Under the pieces are notes generated by a model. The model was not told the DNA's origin, searched no databases, and saw only the letters and a list, made by a program, of their open reading frames with translations. This document shows positions 1 to 7,591 of a stretch of 13,782 bases of DNA, in pieces (position 1 is the stretch's first letter; each line of letters begins with the position of its first letter). Source of the stretch: Chitinophagales bacterium (lineage in GTDB: Bacteria > Bacteroidota > Bacteroidia > Chitinophagales > JAHDHT01); assembly GCA_020631175.1 (NCBI GenBank), contig JAHDHT010000077.1, positions 3,661-17,442 of the forward strand, read 5' to 3'. The translations under genes and the position numbers were made by a program.

Positions 1-2173
1 TATCACAAGGTAAGAATCGACTTATATCAGCATCATTGGAGGGGTCTCCGTCATTTAGAATGTCATCTGCTGTTAGTTGTGTAGTCATAGTTCTGTCTGT
101 ATAACCGTAGTTCCATCGTCGCAACTCTACAAATTCATCACTTAAAGGACAGATACAATTACAATTTCTTGTAGATCTTAAGAATGTTTCTTCACAAGCT
201 CGAACAAAGGAACAAGTTTCACCTACTTCAGGGCAATCTGCACAATCTTGCATTACTCTCATGTTCGCTACTGAATACGTGTTAGGGTAACAAATACATG
301 AATCTAATTCAAGGGTAATGGTATAACAATTTAATCCTGTTAGTTCACTACCTGCATTTACTCGAATTGTAAATGCTGTACTATCAGGAGCGGTATAAGT
401 TTGAATAACATCTGCTGCAGGAACAGGTGCGCCTGCCCAAGTCGCTGAAGTTACATTTGGAACCATATCAGCAGTCATTTGCTTAGGTCCTGAAATATCT
501 AATTCCCAGTAAATATCCGGATTAGCACAGCCCATGATATCTGTATCTCCAAATTCATAACACATTTCAATATCAACTGAAGTCAGGTTGTTAGCTGCAC
601 CACCATTTCCCCCGAAATCATATCCTTCCACAACAGAACCACCCGGCTGAACATCTGTTTCAGTGGTTGTTACTTGAATTGGTCCATAAGAAAATTCTAT
701 TGGAGGGGAAATTGCCGGTAATTGCTGGAAGGACGTACCGCAGTGTCTTAAACCTTTAACAGTTGCTTGCTGAAACATACATTCAATTGCTCCACATCCA
801 GTAATACCGGTTTCAGTAGACTGGCATTTTAGTGCAGCTTCAATTTGCATTTCTAAGGTATTTCCTCCAGGAAGATCATCATATAATCCATCCCCATCAT
901 AATCTTCAAGCCCTACTCCGGGTCCATCAAGATCAGTTGTTAAAGCTGTGAAATCTACTACAAAATCGAAACCTTCGAAATAATATAAAGATGGGTCAAT
1001 TTCAACTCCATTAATTCTAACAGCAACAGGTTCTAATGCATCTGATTCACAAATCTGGAATCCAACTTTTAATTCTTCATAAAGACCTTTATCAGGATCT
1101 GTTTGCGTTGAAAAAACGGTCACATCATAAATTGCATTATCACCGCAAAGTGCGGGTCTTTGAACCTCTGTTGCTGTTGCAACAGCAGTAGCACCGAAAC
1201 TTGCATTATAATCTATAGAAGCATCTATTACAGGTGCCTGTCCACATACTTCTTCGAAACAACCAAAGTACGTTTTATATTGAAAGTTAAATGGTCCGGC
1301 TGTTTCACAACCTTTTTGTTCTGTATAACATGCAGAGATAGTCATTTGATCATCTTCAGCTAATTCACCATTTGGAATTTGAAGACTGGTTATAATAGCT
1401 GTTGCTATCATAGTCGCAGGATCGTAAGTAAAAGGAATTGCAGCTCCACCTGCGCCTGATAGTTGGGTCAATTGATAGTCGTTACCTAAGTCTAAAGGCC
1501 CGATTTCTAAAACAAATGAATCGACAGACGCGCCAATACCATTTTGAGAAACAAGCAAACTTTGACATTTTTGATTTTCATCATTTAGATTCACATCAGC
1601 GGGACTAATACTTATAATATTTAAGATCGCTTCTCTGATTCCTGAGTTAAATGGTTCATCTGAAATGTAGGTGTCTTCACAAACAAACAAAGCTCCGTTT
1701 GGATCAGTATATACATAGCTTAATGAATAGTCGATCAGAAATTCAAATTCATCATCGACATCGAAAACTCCACATGAAGCTACAACACCTATGTAGACTA
1801 CCTGAATTTCATCTGAACTTAAGCCTTTAAACAGAAAAGAAGGGTTACTTGGATCTGTAACATCTCCTTCCGCTACCGGAAAGTTAGGATCTAATTCATA
1901 AACAAATCCACCATAAGAAAGCCCAGGAGGCATTGTTAAGGTTAATTCAGCATTTGCTAATTCTGCACCTGCATTATTTACAATAAGTAGTGCAATTGTA
2001 TCTGGAGTACCACAAACATTCAATTCATCAATCATCGGATATCCGGGCACATCTCTTAACTCAAACATTTGAGTAGAGACCGGACATTGAGCATTTGAAT
2101 TTAATGTTGAGAGTAAACAGAATAATACTACTATAAAAGTAGTACCTAGTTGGGTAAAACTATTTTTGACCAT
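1..2173 (-). CDS. Large exported cysteine-rich surface protein, N-terminal part (3' end beyond the window)
   Basis: I translated the minus strand by eye from the ATG at 2171-2173; the frame stays open for 724 codons to the window edge, so the gene is truncated at its 3' end. Residues 1-28 form a Sec signal peptide: a basic start (MVKNS), a hydrophobic core (TFIVVLFCLL) and a likely cleavage after SNA, just before Gln29-Cys30. The rest is acidic and beta-rich, with roughly 30 cysteines. It includes a DUF11-like stretch near residues 65-85 (LTMPPGLSYGGF), a DYDGDG acidic loop of calcium-binding type in the middle, and a dense Cys cluster around residues 626-676. No enzymatic motif is visible. 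By analogy with large Bacteroidota cell-surface proteins it is probably an adhesin or gliding-associated protein exported through Sec and then T9SS, but the C-terminal sorting domain that would prove this lies outside. It is transcribed away from the peroxiredoxin-like gene. I see no Shine-Dalgarno site. The reading frame is certain; the function is inferred. Confidence 0.85.
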   Translation of the reverse strand, partial: MVKNSFTQLGTTFIVVLFCLLSTLNSNAQCPVSTQMFELRDVPGYPMIDELNVCGTPDTIALLIVNNAGAELANAELTLTMPPGLSYGGFVYELDPNFPVAEGDVTDPSNPSFLFKGLSSDEIQVVYIGVVASCGVFDVDDEFEFLIDYSLSYVYTDPNGALFVCEDTYISDEPFNSGIREAILNIISISPADVNLNDENQKCQSLLVSQNGIGASVDSFVLEIGPLDLGNDYQLTQLSGAGGAAIPFTYDPATMIATAIITSLQIPNGELAEDDQMTISACYTEQKGCETAGPFNFQYKTYFGCFEEVCGQAPVIDASIDYNASFGATAVATATEVQRPALCGDNAIYDVTVFSTQTDPDKGLYEELKVGFQICESDALEPVAVRINGVEIDPSLYYFEGFDFVVDFTALTTDLDGPGVGLEDYDGDGLYDDLPGGNTLEMQIEAALKCQSTETGITGCGAIECMFQQATVKGLRHCGTSFQQLPAISPPIEFSYGPIQVTTTETDVQPGGSVVEGYDFGGNGGAANNLTSVDIEMCYEFGDTDIMGCANPDIYWELDISGPKQMTADMVPNVTSATWAGAPVPAADVIQTYTAPDSTAFTIRVNAGSELTGLNCYTITLELDSCICYPNTYSVANMRVMQDCADCPEVGETCSFVRACEETFLRSTRNCNCICPLSDEFVELRRWNYGYTDRTMTTQLTADDILNDGDPSNDADISRFLPCD

Positions 2174-2547
2174 CACCAATATTTAATTAATAAAATTATT
2201 CTCTTACACATACGGTCTGTTAAATGGCTTGTTACGTTAAAGGCAATGTATTTTTTATAAAAATTTATATATGTTTTTGAAACCTTTTGCATAATTATTT
2301 TTTTATATGTGTTATTTGTTTATTTATAGGTTGGAATGGCTTGAAAAGCAGTGGTTAAGGGAATTTTCGATTGGAAATTTTAAAAAATAAATTTTGTATT
2401 TATGGGATCAATAAAATGGTTGCATTCAAAAAACTAATTTTTTTTTTAAATTCTGATTGCTGTCTTTTCAGGGACATTAAGAAAACTTCATAGCTAAAAT
2501 ATACTGGATTAATACAATCTATTTTGTCTTATTTACGTATAGAAAAT
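2174..2547. other. AT-rich divergent intergenic region
   Basis: This 374-bp spacer lies between the divergent starts of the exported Cys-rich protein and the peroxiredoxin-like gene, and must hold both promoters. It is very AT-rich, with several A and T runs. I found no exact TAnnTTTG box. Near misses are TACATTG on the minus strand (about 2243-2249) and, on the plus strand, TAAATTTTG near 2390 preceded by a TTG, and TATTTTG at 2520-2526. No hairpin, RNA gene or ORF of note was seen. Confidence 0.5.
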
Positions 2548-3090
2548 ATGATGGCACTACAAGATTTAAAAAGGGATATAGCATTTCCCATTACTGGTTC
2601 TGATATTTTTGGACGGCAGATTAATTTTAACAACAGTAAAAAAAAGCACCTGGCTTTTTATGGTTTCGCAGCCTGTCCGATTTGTTTTCATCAATTTTTT
2701 GAGATAAAAGAGTTAAATGAAGAAGTAGGCGATAAAATAGATTTTTTTGCCATTTATAATTCTTCAGAGGATGTTTTAAAAATGGCTATGGCTGGAATGA
2801 ATATATCTTTTCACGTAGTTTCAGATGTTGATTTCAAGTTCTTTGAAGCGTATAAAGTAGAAAAAAGTTATATTAAATCAGTTGGGTCAAATTTAAGAAG
2901 TGAGTTCTGGAAACAGTTAAATGATGGTAAAAGAAAGATGCCTCAACGACTCAAGAAGGATGGAGATAAATCAACACTTTCAGCCGAATTTTTAATTAAT
3001 GAAAATGGCAAGATAGAATACACTCATTATCATCAATATAAAGGAGATAAAATGGATACAAATATAATCAGAGGATTTGTTATGGATTAA
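2548..3090 (+). CDS. Thioredoxin-fold peroxiredoxin-like (AhpC/TSA-type) protein
   Basis: A 180-residue cytoplasmic protein with no signal peptide. The features seen are a beta-strand followed by a CxxC motif (HLAFYGFAACPICFHQ, Cys43 and Cys46), a second strand (KIDFFAIYNSSEDV), and a C-terminal FLINENGKIEYTHYHQYKGD segment, which is the usual last strand and helix of AhpC/TSA and PRX-like redoxins. Such proteins use the first Cys for thiol-disulfide or peroxide chemistry; the actual substrate is unknown. The frame could extend upstream to a TTG at 2524, but the ATG-ATG pair at 2548/2551 is preferred because the extension (SYLRIEN) adds no recognisable family sequence. No good ribosome-binding site precedes either. 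The stop codon shares its TTAA with the stop of the converging LuxR-type gene. The fold call is strong; whether it is a true peroxidase is not decidable here. Confidence 0.8.
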   Translation: MMALQDLKRDIAFPITGSDIFGRQINFNNSKKKHLAFYGFAACPICFHQFFEIKELNEEVGDKIDFFAIYNSSEDVLKMAMAGMNISFHVVSDVDFKFFEAYKVEKSYIKSVGSNLRSEFWKQLNDGKRKMPQRLKKDGDKSTLSAEFLINENGKIEYTHYHQYKGDKMDTNIIRGFVMD

Positions 3091-4337
3091 AATAATTGAT
3101 CTTCCGATAATCCAGAAAGCTCTTTTCTCGATTTAACTTCTAGTAATTCGTATATCTTTTTTATGTGATACTTAACTGTATTTACTGAGATAAAACTTTT
3201 TTCAGCGATTTCTTTATTTGTTTTGCCGTCAATTATTAGTCTTACAATGTCTATCTGGCGTTCTGTTAAACCAAACTTACTTAAAAAACTGTCTTTAAAT
3301 TCCTCACCATCTCTTTCTTTGTTATTTGAGTTTATGTTGATGGAATATTGCTTAATACGCGCGCGCATGTTCTCATTTTCCTGATTTAAGTAAAGCCTTT
3401 GTTTTCTTACCGTATTATAAGCAAACCATAAGCACAAAAGAAGTAAACTTAACAGACCAACAACAATTCTTAAAAGCGTATTTCTTCTTTTTTCACCTCT
3501 AACTTTTTGCTCATTAAGTGTTTTCGTAAATGTTTCTTTTTGCTTTGATAAACTAATTTGATGTTGTTCTGAATTATAAGCTTCTCTTACTTTTTTTACT
3601 TCATTTTTTATTTGAACCCAGTTATTTAAATCTTCATTATCTAAAAAAATCTCTTCCAGCATTTCATATGTATACAGCCTGTATTTTAGTATGCCACAAG
3701 AATCTGCATAAAATAAGGATTGATTGAAAGCTTCATTTAGTTTTTCATTATCCCCTTTGTAATAATACAACTCCATTTGTTTAACTAAAATCATTGGAAG
3801 ATTGCATCGATCATGATTTTTCTTTATGATGGCAGCTTCTTCATAAATTATTTCTGCCTTTGAATAGTCTTTATCTAAAAAATGCAAATATGCTCTTTGC
3901 ATTTTTATGTTTGACTTCTTCCCATTGTTAAAAAGCTGAAAATCTTCTTCAGTAATACCATCCATTAAGCTTAGTGATTTCTGATAATTCGTTAAATCAA
4001 ACTCCATTAATGCTTGTTCATATTGAACTATACTTTTCGCAAACGATGGATTTTTAGAACGTTTTGATAAATCGAAAGCCTGATCAAGCGCTAAACGGCA
4101 ACTGGTATAATCATAGACCCTTTTATGAGTATGCGATAAGAGTATGTAATATTTAAAGAGTTCAGTGTTACCATTATTGTTTTCAATTTCCGACAAAATC
4201 AGATTTTGAGATTTTGTATAGTTGAAATTATTGTTTAAATAATAAACGGAATCTTCTAAAGTTTCAAAACCTGTTTTAGCGAGCAGAGTTGTATTTAGGA
4301 GCAATAAAAAAAATAATATGTATTTATTGTGATGCAC
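3087..4337 (-). CDS. Membrane-anchored TPR protein with C-terminal LuxR-type HTH (transcriptional regulator)
   Basis: 416 residues. The order is: N-terminal signal sequence or membrane segment (YILFFLLLLNTTLLA, residues 6-20); about 250 residues of helical repeats of TPR character, with paired-helix patterns such as YLHFLDKDYSKAEIIYEEA (150-168); a basic coiled coil (260-285); one strong transmembrane helix (LLRIVVGLLSLLLLCLWFAY, 288-307); a second short coiled coil; and a LuxR/GerE helix-turn-helix at 354-412, with the hallmark LTERQIDIVRLIIDGKTNKE and a recognition helix starting SVNTVKYHIKK. This is a common Bacteroidota design: periplasmic TPR sensor, cytoplasmic DNA-binding domain. The start is GTG at 4335-4337. 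An in-frame TAA four codons upstream excludes a longer protein, and a later start would remove the signal sequence. It overlaps the end of proline dehydrogenase by 14 bp and is probably translationally coupled to it. Its target genes and signal are unknown. Confidence 0.88.
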   Translation of the reverse strand: MHHNKYILFFLLLLNTTLLAKTGFETLEDSVYYLNNNFNYTKSQNLILSEIENNNGNTELFKYYILLSHTHKRVYDYTSCRLALDQAFDLSKRSKNPSFAKSIVQYEQALMEFDLTNYQKSLSLMDGITEEDFQLFNNGKKSNIKMQRAYLHFLDKDYSKAEIIYEEAAIIKKNHDRCNLPMILVKQMELYYYKGDNEKLNEAFNQSLFYADSCGILKYRLYTYEMLEEIFLDNEDLNNWVQIKNEVKKVREAYNSEQHQISLSKQKETFTKTLNEQKVRGEKRRNTLLRIVVGLLSLLLLCLWFAYNTVRKQRLYLNQENENMRARIKQYSININSNNKERDGEEFKDSFLSKFGLTERQIDIVRLIIDGKTNKEIAEKSFISVNTVKYHIKKIYELLEVKSRKELSGLSEDQLF

Positions 4338-5517
4338 TTGCTTTACTTATTAGACTTCTATTTTCCATTTCCTTTTTAAGTAAACCCAATTCTCTTCCTA
4401 TTTGTCCGTCTACTGAACTGTTTTCCTGAGCTCTTCGAATTAGATAAGGGATAACTTCTTTTACAGGGCCATATGGAATATATTTAGCTGCTCTGTATCC
4501 ACTTTTTGCCAAGTTAAAAGTTAGGTGATCACTCATACCATAAAGTTGTGAGAACTCAATATGAGGATGATCATTTTGCATAGATGATTTATTAATTAAA
4601 TCGGCGAGTAATTTGGTACTTTCTTCATTATGAGTAGCGCAGCATATTGCAATTTTGTCTATATTTTTCATACAGAATTTAAGCGCACTGTTGAAGTCTT
4701 TATCTGTTGCTTCTTTACTCGGTTGAATCGGATCTTCGTAATTCATTTGACGGGCACGTTCCCGTTCTTTTTCCATGTAAGCACCCCGAACTAATTTTAC
4801 TGCCAAAAAATAATTATACGTTTCGGCTTCTTTAAAGGAATTTTTCAAAAATGCCAAGCGATCATGTCTATATAGTTGAATGGTATTAAAAACTATGGGT
4901 GCTTCCTGATTGTATTTTTCCATCATTTGGGTAACAATCTCATCAATAGCATTCTGTATCCAACTTTCTTCGGCGTCGAAATAGAGTTGAATATTTGAAT
5001 CGTAAGCAGCTTTGCAAATATACTTTACTCTTTGTACTCCCCTATCATATTCTTCCTGTTCCGGAATAGTCAGAATTTTATCCTGACTCATTTTATGCAA
5101 TAATTCAAACCGAATTAGTCCAGTAACTTTACTTACTACAATATTGAAATGCGGTTCTTCCTTTGCGTATTTAATAGACTTGACCAGGTATTGAGCCGTC
5201 TTTTCCAATTCATCTTCATTACTTTTCGCCTCAACACCGTAATCTAAAATAGAATATACGTTATACTCTTTTAATCTATTAACTACCTTTTTGCATCCTT
5301 CCATGGTTTCTCCACCGCAGAAATGGGCAAAAATGGTAGAACGAATTATGCCTTTTACCGGAAGGCCTATATCTAATGCAAACTTGGTTAAGCCTGTTCC
5401 AAGGTTTACCAACTTTTGGTTACGCATTAAATTAAACATGTAGTATGCTCTTTTTAGGGCCTGATCTGACAGGCTTTCAAAAGCTATTTTTGTGTTTTCA
5501 AACGAAAGCTTACTCAA
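4324..5517 (-). CDS. Proline dehydrogenase (monofunctional, PRODH family)
   Basis: A 397-residue FAD-dependent enzyme that oxidises L-proline to delta-1-pyrroline-5-carboxylate, feeding electrons to the respiratory quinone pool. It is the short Bacteroidota/eukaryote-like form without the P5C dehydrogenase half of PutA. Diagnostic motifs of the beta-alpha barrel are SILDYGVEAK (89-98), LYFDAEES (178-185), KLVRGAYMEKERERA (241-255), CATHNE (293-298), QLYGMSD (324-330) and the proline-binding C-terminal helix YLIRRAQEN (358-366). The start codon is TTG at 5515-5517: an in-frame TGA lies two codons upstream, the next ATG (residue 27) would cut off a conserved N-terminus, and an AAGGTGA sequence sits just before the TTG as a plausible, rare Shine-Dalgarno site. 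The last 14 bp encode the start of the downstream TPR/LuxR regulator. No P5C dehydrogenase gene is present nearby. Confidence 0.95.
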   Translation of the reverse strand: MSKLSFENTKIAFESLSDQALKRAYYMFNLMRNQKLVNLGTGLTKFALDIGLPVKGIIRSTIFAHFCGGETMEGCKKVVNRLKEYNVYSILDYGVEAKSNEDELEKTAQYLVKSIKYAKEEPHFNIVVSKVTGLIRFELLHKMSQDKILTIPEQEEYDRGVQRVKYICKAAYDSNIQLYFDAEESWIQNAIDEIVTQMMEKYNQEAPIVFNTIQLYRHDRLAFLKNSFKEAETYNYFLAVKLVRGAYMEKERERARQMNYEDPIQPSKEATDKDFNSALKFCMKNIDKIAICCATHNEESTKLLADLINKSSMQNDHPHIEFSQLYGMSDHLTFNLAKSGYRAAKYIPYGPVKEVIPYLIRRAQENSSVDGQIGRELGLLKKEMENRSLISKASASQ

Positions 5518-5538
5518 GGTTCACCTTTTTTTGGTCAA

Positions 5539-5572
5539 CGAATATAGATGCTTTTCAGTTTAAATAAAACAA
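5539..5572 (-). promoter_or_regulatory. Candidate promoter for proline dehydrogenase
   Basis: On the minus strand TATATTCG (5539-5546) differs by one base from the Bacteroidota -7 box TAnnTTTG, with a TTG (5570-5572) 23 nt upstream as a possible -33 element. The start would fall about 15 nt before the TTG start codon and include the AAGGTGA site. One mismatch and a long spacer keep confidence low; the gene might instead be read through from trhO, 97 bp upstream. Confidence 0.28.
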
Positions 5573-5614
5573 GAAGATTTATTGTTTTAAATATTGATTT
5601 TGGGTACCTGACGT

Positions 5615-6646
5615 TTACTTTTTATACTTCAAGGCTTCTGAACGGCCTTTTTTGAAAACGTTACGCTTTTCTTTCTTACCTTTTCTTAGTTCCTTCTGCT
5701 GATCTTCAGGCAAATTGATGATTTCTTTGCATTCTTCGGTACAACATCCCTGCATTTTTTCAGCGCATTTATCACATTGAATAAAGAGTAAATGGCAAGC
5801 TTCATTTATGCAATTTGTATGATCATCACATGGCTCACCGCATTGATGGCAAACACTGATTATATCATCTGATATTCTTTCACCCAAACGTTCATCAAAA
5901 ACAAAATTTTTACCGATGAATTTATTTTCCAGGTTTTCTTCTTTTACTTTCCGGGAATACTCAATTATCCCTCCATCCAATTGATATACTTTTTCAAAAC
6001 CTTTATGTTTGAACCATGCACTTGCTTTTTCACAGCGAATACCTCCCGTACAATACATAACTATATTCTTTTCTTTATGCTCTTCTAATTCATCGAGAAT
6101 TATGGGTAAAGAATCTCTGAATGTATCAACATTTGGTGTAATTGCATTTTTAAAATGACCGACTTCACTTTCATAATGATTTCGCATATCAACAATTACC
6201 GTGTCGTCTTCATTGGTAATTTTATTGAAGGTTTTTGCATCAAGATGAACACCACCCTTTGTAACGTCAAAACTTTCATCGTTGAGACCGTCGGCGACAA
6301 TTTTCGGACGGACTTTTATTTTTAATTTATAAAAAGACTTTCCATCATCGTCAATAGCTATGTTTAAACGATTATCTCTTAAAAAAATAAGATCATTTGT
6401 GCAATCGATAAAAGCATCCCAATTTTCTTTAGGCACGCTAATCTGACCGTTTATTCCTTCAGTAGCTACATACACCCTACCCATTACTCCAATCTTTTCA
6501 TAATTGGTATACAAATGATCTCTAAATATTTTTGGGTTTGGGAGATGGTAATATTTATAATAAGAAAGGGTAATCCGATCTATTTTATCGTTTTGAAGCT
6601 GAGCTTTCAACACTTTACGGTCTATCTTATTGTATAATTTTTTCAT
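5615..6646 (-). CDS. trhO: tRNA uridine(34) hydroxylase TrhO (rhodanese-family, YceA-like)
   Basis: 343 residues, close to the roughly 350 of E. coli TrhO. The family makes 5-hydroxyuridine at the wobble position U34 of certain tRNAs in an oxygen-dependent reaction. The N-terminal UPF0176 domain (about 25-115) contains GVMGRVYVATEGINGQIS; the rhodanese domain (about 130-230) carries VDMRNHYESEVGHFKNA and the active-site loop CTGGIRCEKA with catalytic Cys199. A Cys-rich tail (CxxC pairs at 266/269 and 291/294, plus C279, C284, C301, C302, C306) looks metal-binding, and the last 30 residues are very basic, as suits a tRNA-binding protein. An upstream GTG at 6689-6691 would add 15 residues, but the ATG at 6644-6646 is preferred because a perfect -7 promoter box lies inside that extension. 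It diverges from the PqqB-like gene and precedes proline dehydrogenase by 97 bp on the same strand. Confidence 0.94.
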   Translation of the reverse strand: MKKLYNKIDRKVLKAQLQNDKIDRITLSYYKYYHLPNPKIFRDHLYTNYEKIGVMGRVYVATEGINGQISVPKENWDAFIDCTNDLIFLRDNRLNIAIDDDGKSFYKLKIKVRPKIVADGLNDESFDVTKGGVHLDAKTFNKITNEDDTVIVDMRNHYESEVGHFKNAITPNVDTFRDSLPIILDELEEHKEKNIVMYCTGGIRCEKASAWFKHKGFEKVYQLDGGIIEYSRKVKEENLENKFIGKNFVFDERLGERISDDIISVCHQCGEPCDDHTNCINEACHLLFIQCDKCAEKMQGCCTEECKEIINLPEDQQKELRKGKKEKRNVFKKGRSEALKYKK

Positions 6647-6658
6647 CTTATTATATTG

Positions 6659-6666
6659 CAAATATA
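6659..6666 (-). promoter_or_regulatory. -7 promoter box for trhO
   Basis: On the minus strand this reads TATATTTG, an exact match to the Bacteroidota TAnnTTTG -7 element, ending 12 nt before the trhO ATG. Transcription would start only a few bases before the ATG. No convincing -33 TTTG is seen at the usual distance. Confidence 0.5.
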
Positions 6667-6715
6667 CTGAATTTTGGAAGGAAAAGTTCACGTGTTTTAG
6701 TTTGAAATTGCTTTG

Positions 6716-6723
6716 TATTTTTG
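6716..6723 (+). promoter_or_regulatory. -7 promoter box for the PqqB-like gene
   Basis: TATTTTTG is an exact match to the Bacteroidota -7 element and ends 4 nt before the ATG at 6728, which predicts a leaderless or nearly leaderless transcript. A TTTG at 6701-6704 is only 11 nt upstream, shorter than the usual spacing for the -33 element, so the promoter is not proven. Confidence 0.45.
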
Positions 6724-6727
6724 TTGG

Positions 6728-7591
6728 ATGGATGGAATTCAGTTATTGATTTTAGGAACCGCTCAAGATGCGGGATATCCGCATGCAGCCTGTTATAAGG
6801 ATTGTTGTGCTTCCAAATGGGAGAACTTTGAAGAAAGAATTTTTCCGGTTTCTATTGCATTAGCCAACTATAACACGATGAAATGGTGGATGATTGAAGC
6901 AAGCCCGGATTTCAAAGATCAATTGCATTTGTTTCGAAAAATCACTCATGCGAAGTTTCCAATCCTTCCAGAAGGTATTTTACTTACGCATGCCCATGCA
7001 GGTCATTATACCGGATTAATGCAGTTAGGAAGAGAAATCATAGGTAGTCAAAATATTAAAACTTTTGCCATGCCCCGTCTTAAAAATTTCTTAGAAAATA
7101 ACGGCCCATGGAGTCAATTGGTTTCTTTGAATAATATTGATTTAGAATTGATTCATCATAAAGAAAAATTTAAAATCGACGATGGAATCAGTATTGAAGC
7201 GTTTCTCGTACCTCACAGAGATGAGTATTCAGAAACAGTTGGGTTTTCTATTCATACGAATAATAAAAAAGTTTTATTTATTCCGGATATAAATAAATGG
7301 GAAGAGTTTGAAGAAGATATTAATGAATTGATAAAGCGGGTTGATTTTGCATTTCTGGATGGAAGTTTTTTTGCGGATGGAGAATTGAGTATGGATATGA
7401 GTTTGATTCCACATCCATTTGTTTCAGAAAGTATGGAAAGGTTTCAGGTACTTAGTACAACTGATAAATCTAAAGTACATTTCATTCATTTTAATCATAC
7501 AAATCCATTACTCAGGGAAACTGAAGAAAAGGAAAGTGTACTTGCAAAAGGATTTAATATAGCTCAGCAAAGACAGCTATTTAAACTTTAA
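6728..7591 (+). CDS. PqqB-like metallo-beta-lactamase-fold hydrolase
   Basis: 287 residues, no signal peptide, hence cytoplasmic. It opens with LGTAQDAGYPHAACYKDCC (residues 9-27), a PqqB-like N-terminus with a Cys cluster (C22, C26, C27). The metal-site motif is THAHAGHYTGL (H88, H90, H93), in which Gly takes the place of the Asp of the classical HxHxDH; from memory of the family this substitution is usual for Bacteroidota members. Further conserved segments are NGPWSQLVSL (125-134), VPHRDEYSETVGF (161-173), FIPDINKW (184-191), FLDGSFF (209-215) and HFNHTNPLL (254-262). Despite the resemblance to PqqB of pyrroloquinoline quinone synthesis, no other pqq gene is present, so that role is doubtful and the substrate is unknown. 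A TTG at 6713 would add five residues, but the ATG at 6728 is chosen because the -7 box lies across that extension. Its stop overlaps the stop of the converging kinase gene. Confidence 0.88.
   Translation: MDGIQLLILGTAQDAGYPHAACYKDCCASKWENFEERIFPVSIALANYNTMKWWMIEASPDFKDQLHLFRKITHAKFPILPEGILLTHAHAGHYTGLMQLGREIIGSQNIKTFAMPRLKNFLENNGPWSQLVSLNNIDLELIHHKEKFKIDDGISIEAFLVPHRDEYSETVGFSIHTNNKKVLFIPDINKWEEFEEDINELIKRVDFAFLDGSFFADGELSMDMSLIPHPFVSESMERFQVLSTTDKSKVHFIHFNHTNPLLRETEEKESVLAKGFNIAQQRQLFKL

Noticed and set aside
1160..1363. Short plus-strand ORF
   Set aside because: It lies wholly inside the minus-strand exported-protein frame, is rich in Cys/Ser/Tyr with no start signal, and is a shadow frame.
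2083..2173. Lipoprotein signal in the left exported protein (Cys30)
   Set aside because: The residues before Cys30 are Asn-Ala-Gln, which do not fit a lipobox; a signal peptidase I site after SNA fits better.
2524..2547. TTG start of the peroxiredoxin-like gene
   Set aside because: It adds eight non-family residues, and two ATG codons follow in frame.
2171..3090. The redoxin as the folding partner of the Cys-rich exported protein
   Set aside because: The redoxin has no signal peptide or membrane anchor, so it would stay in the cytoplasm; divergent placement alone does not support a link.
6728..7591. Part of a PQQ biosynthesis cluster
   Set aside because: No pqqA, pqqC, pqqD or pqqE is nearby; only general PqqB-like similarity is seen.
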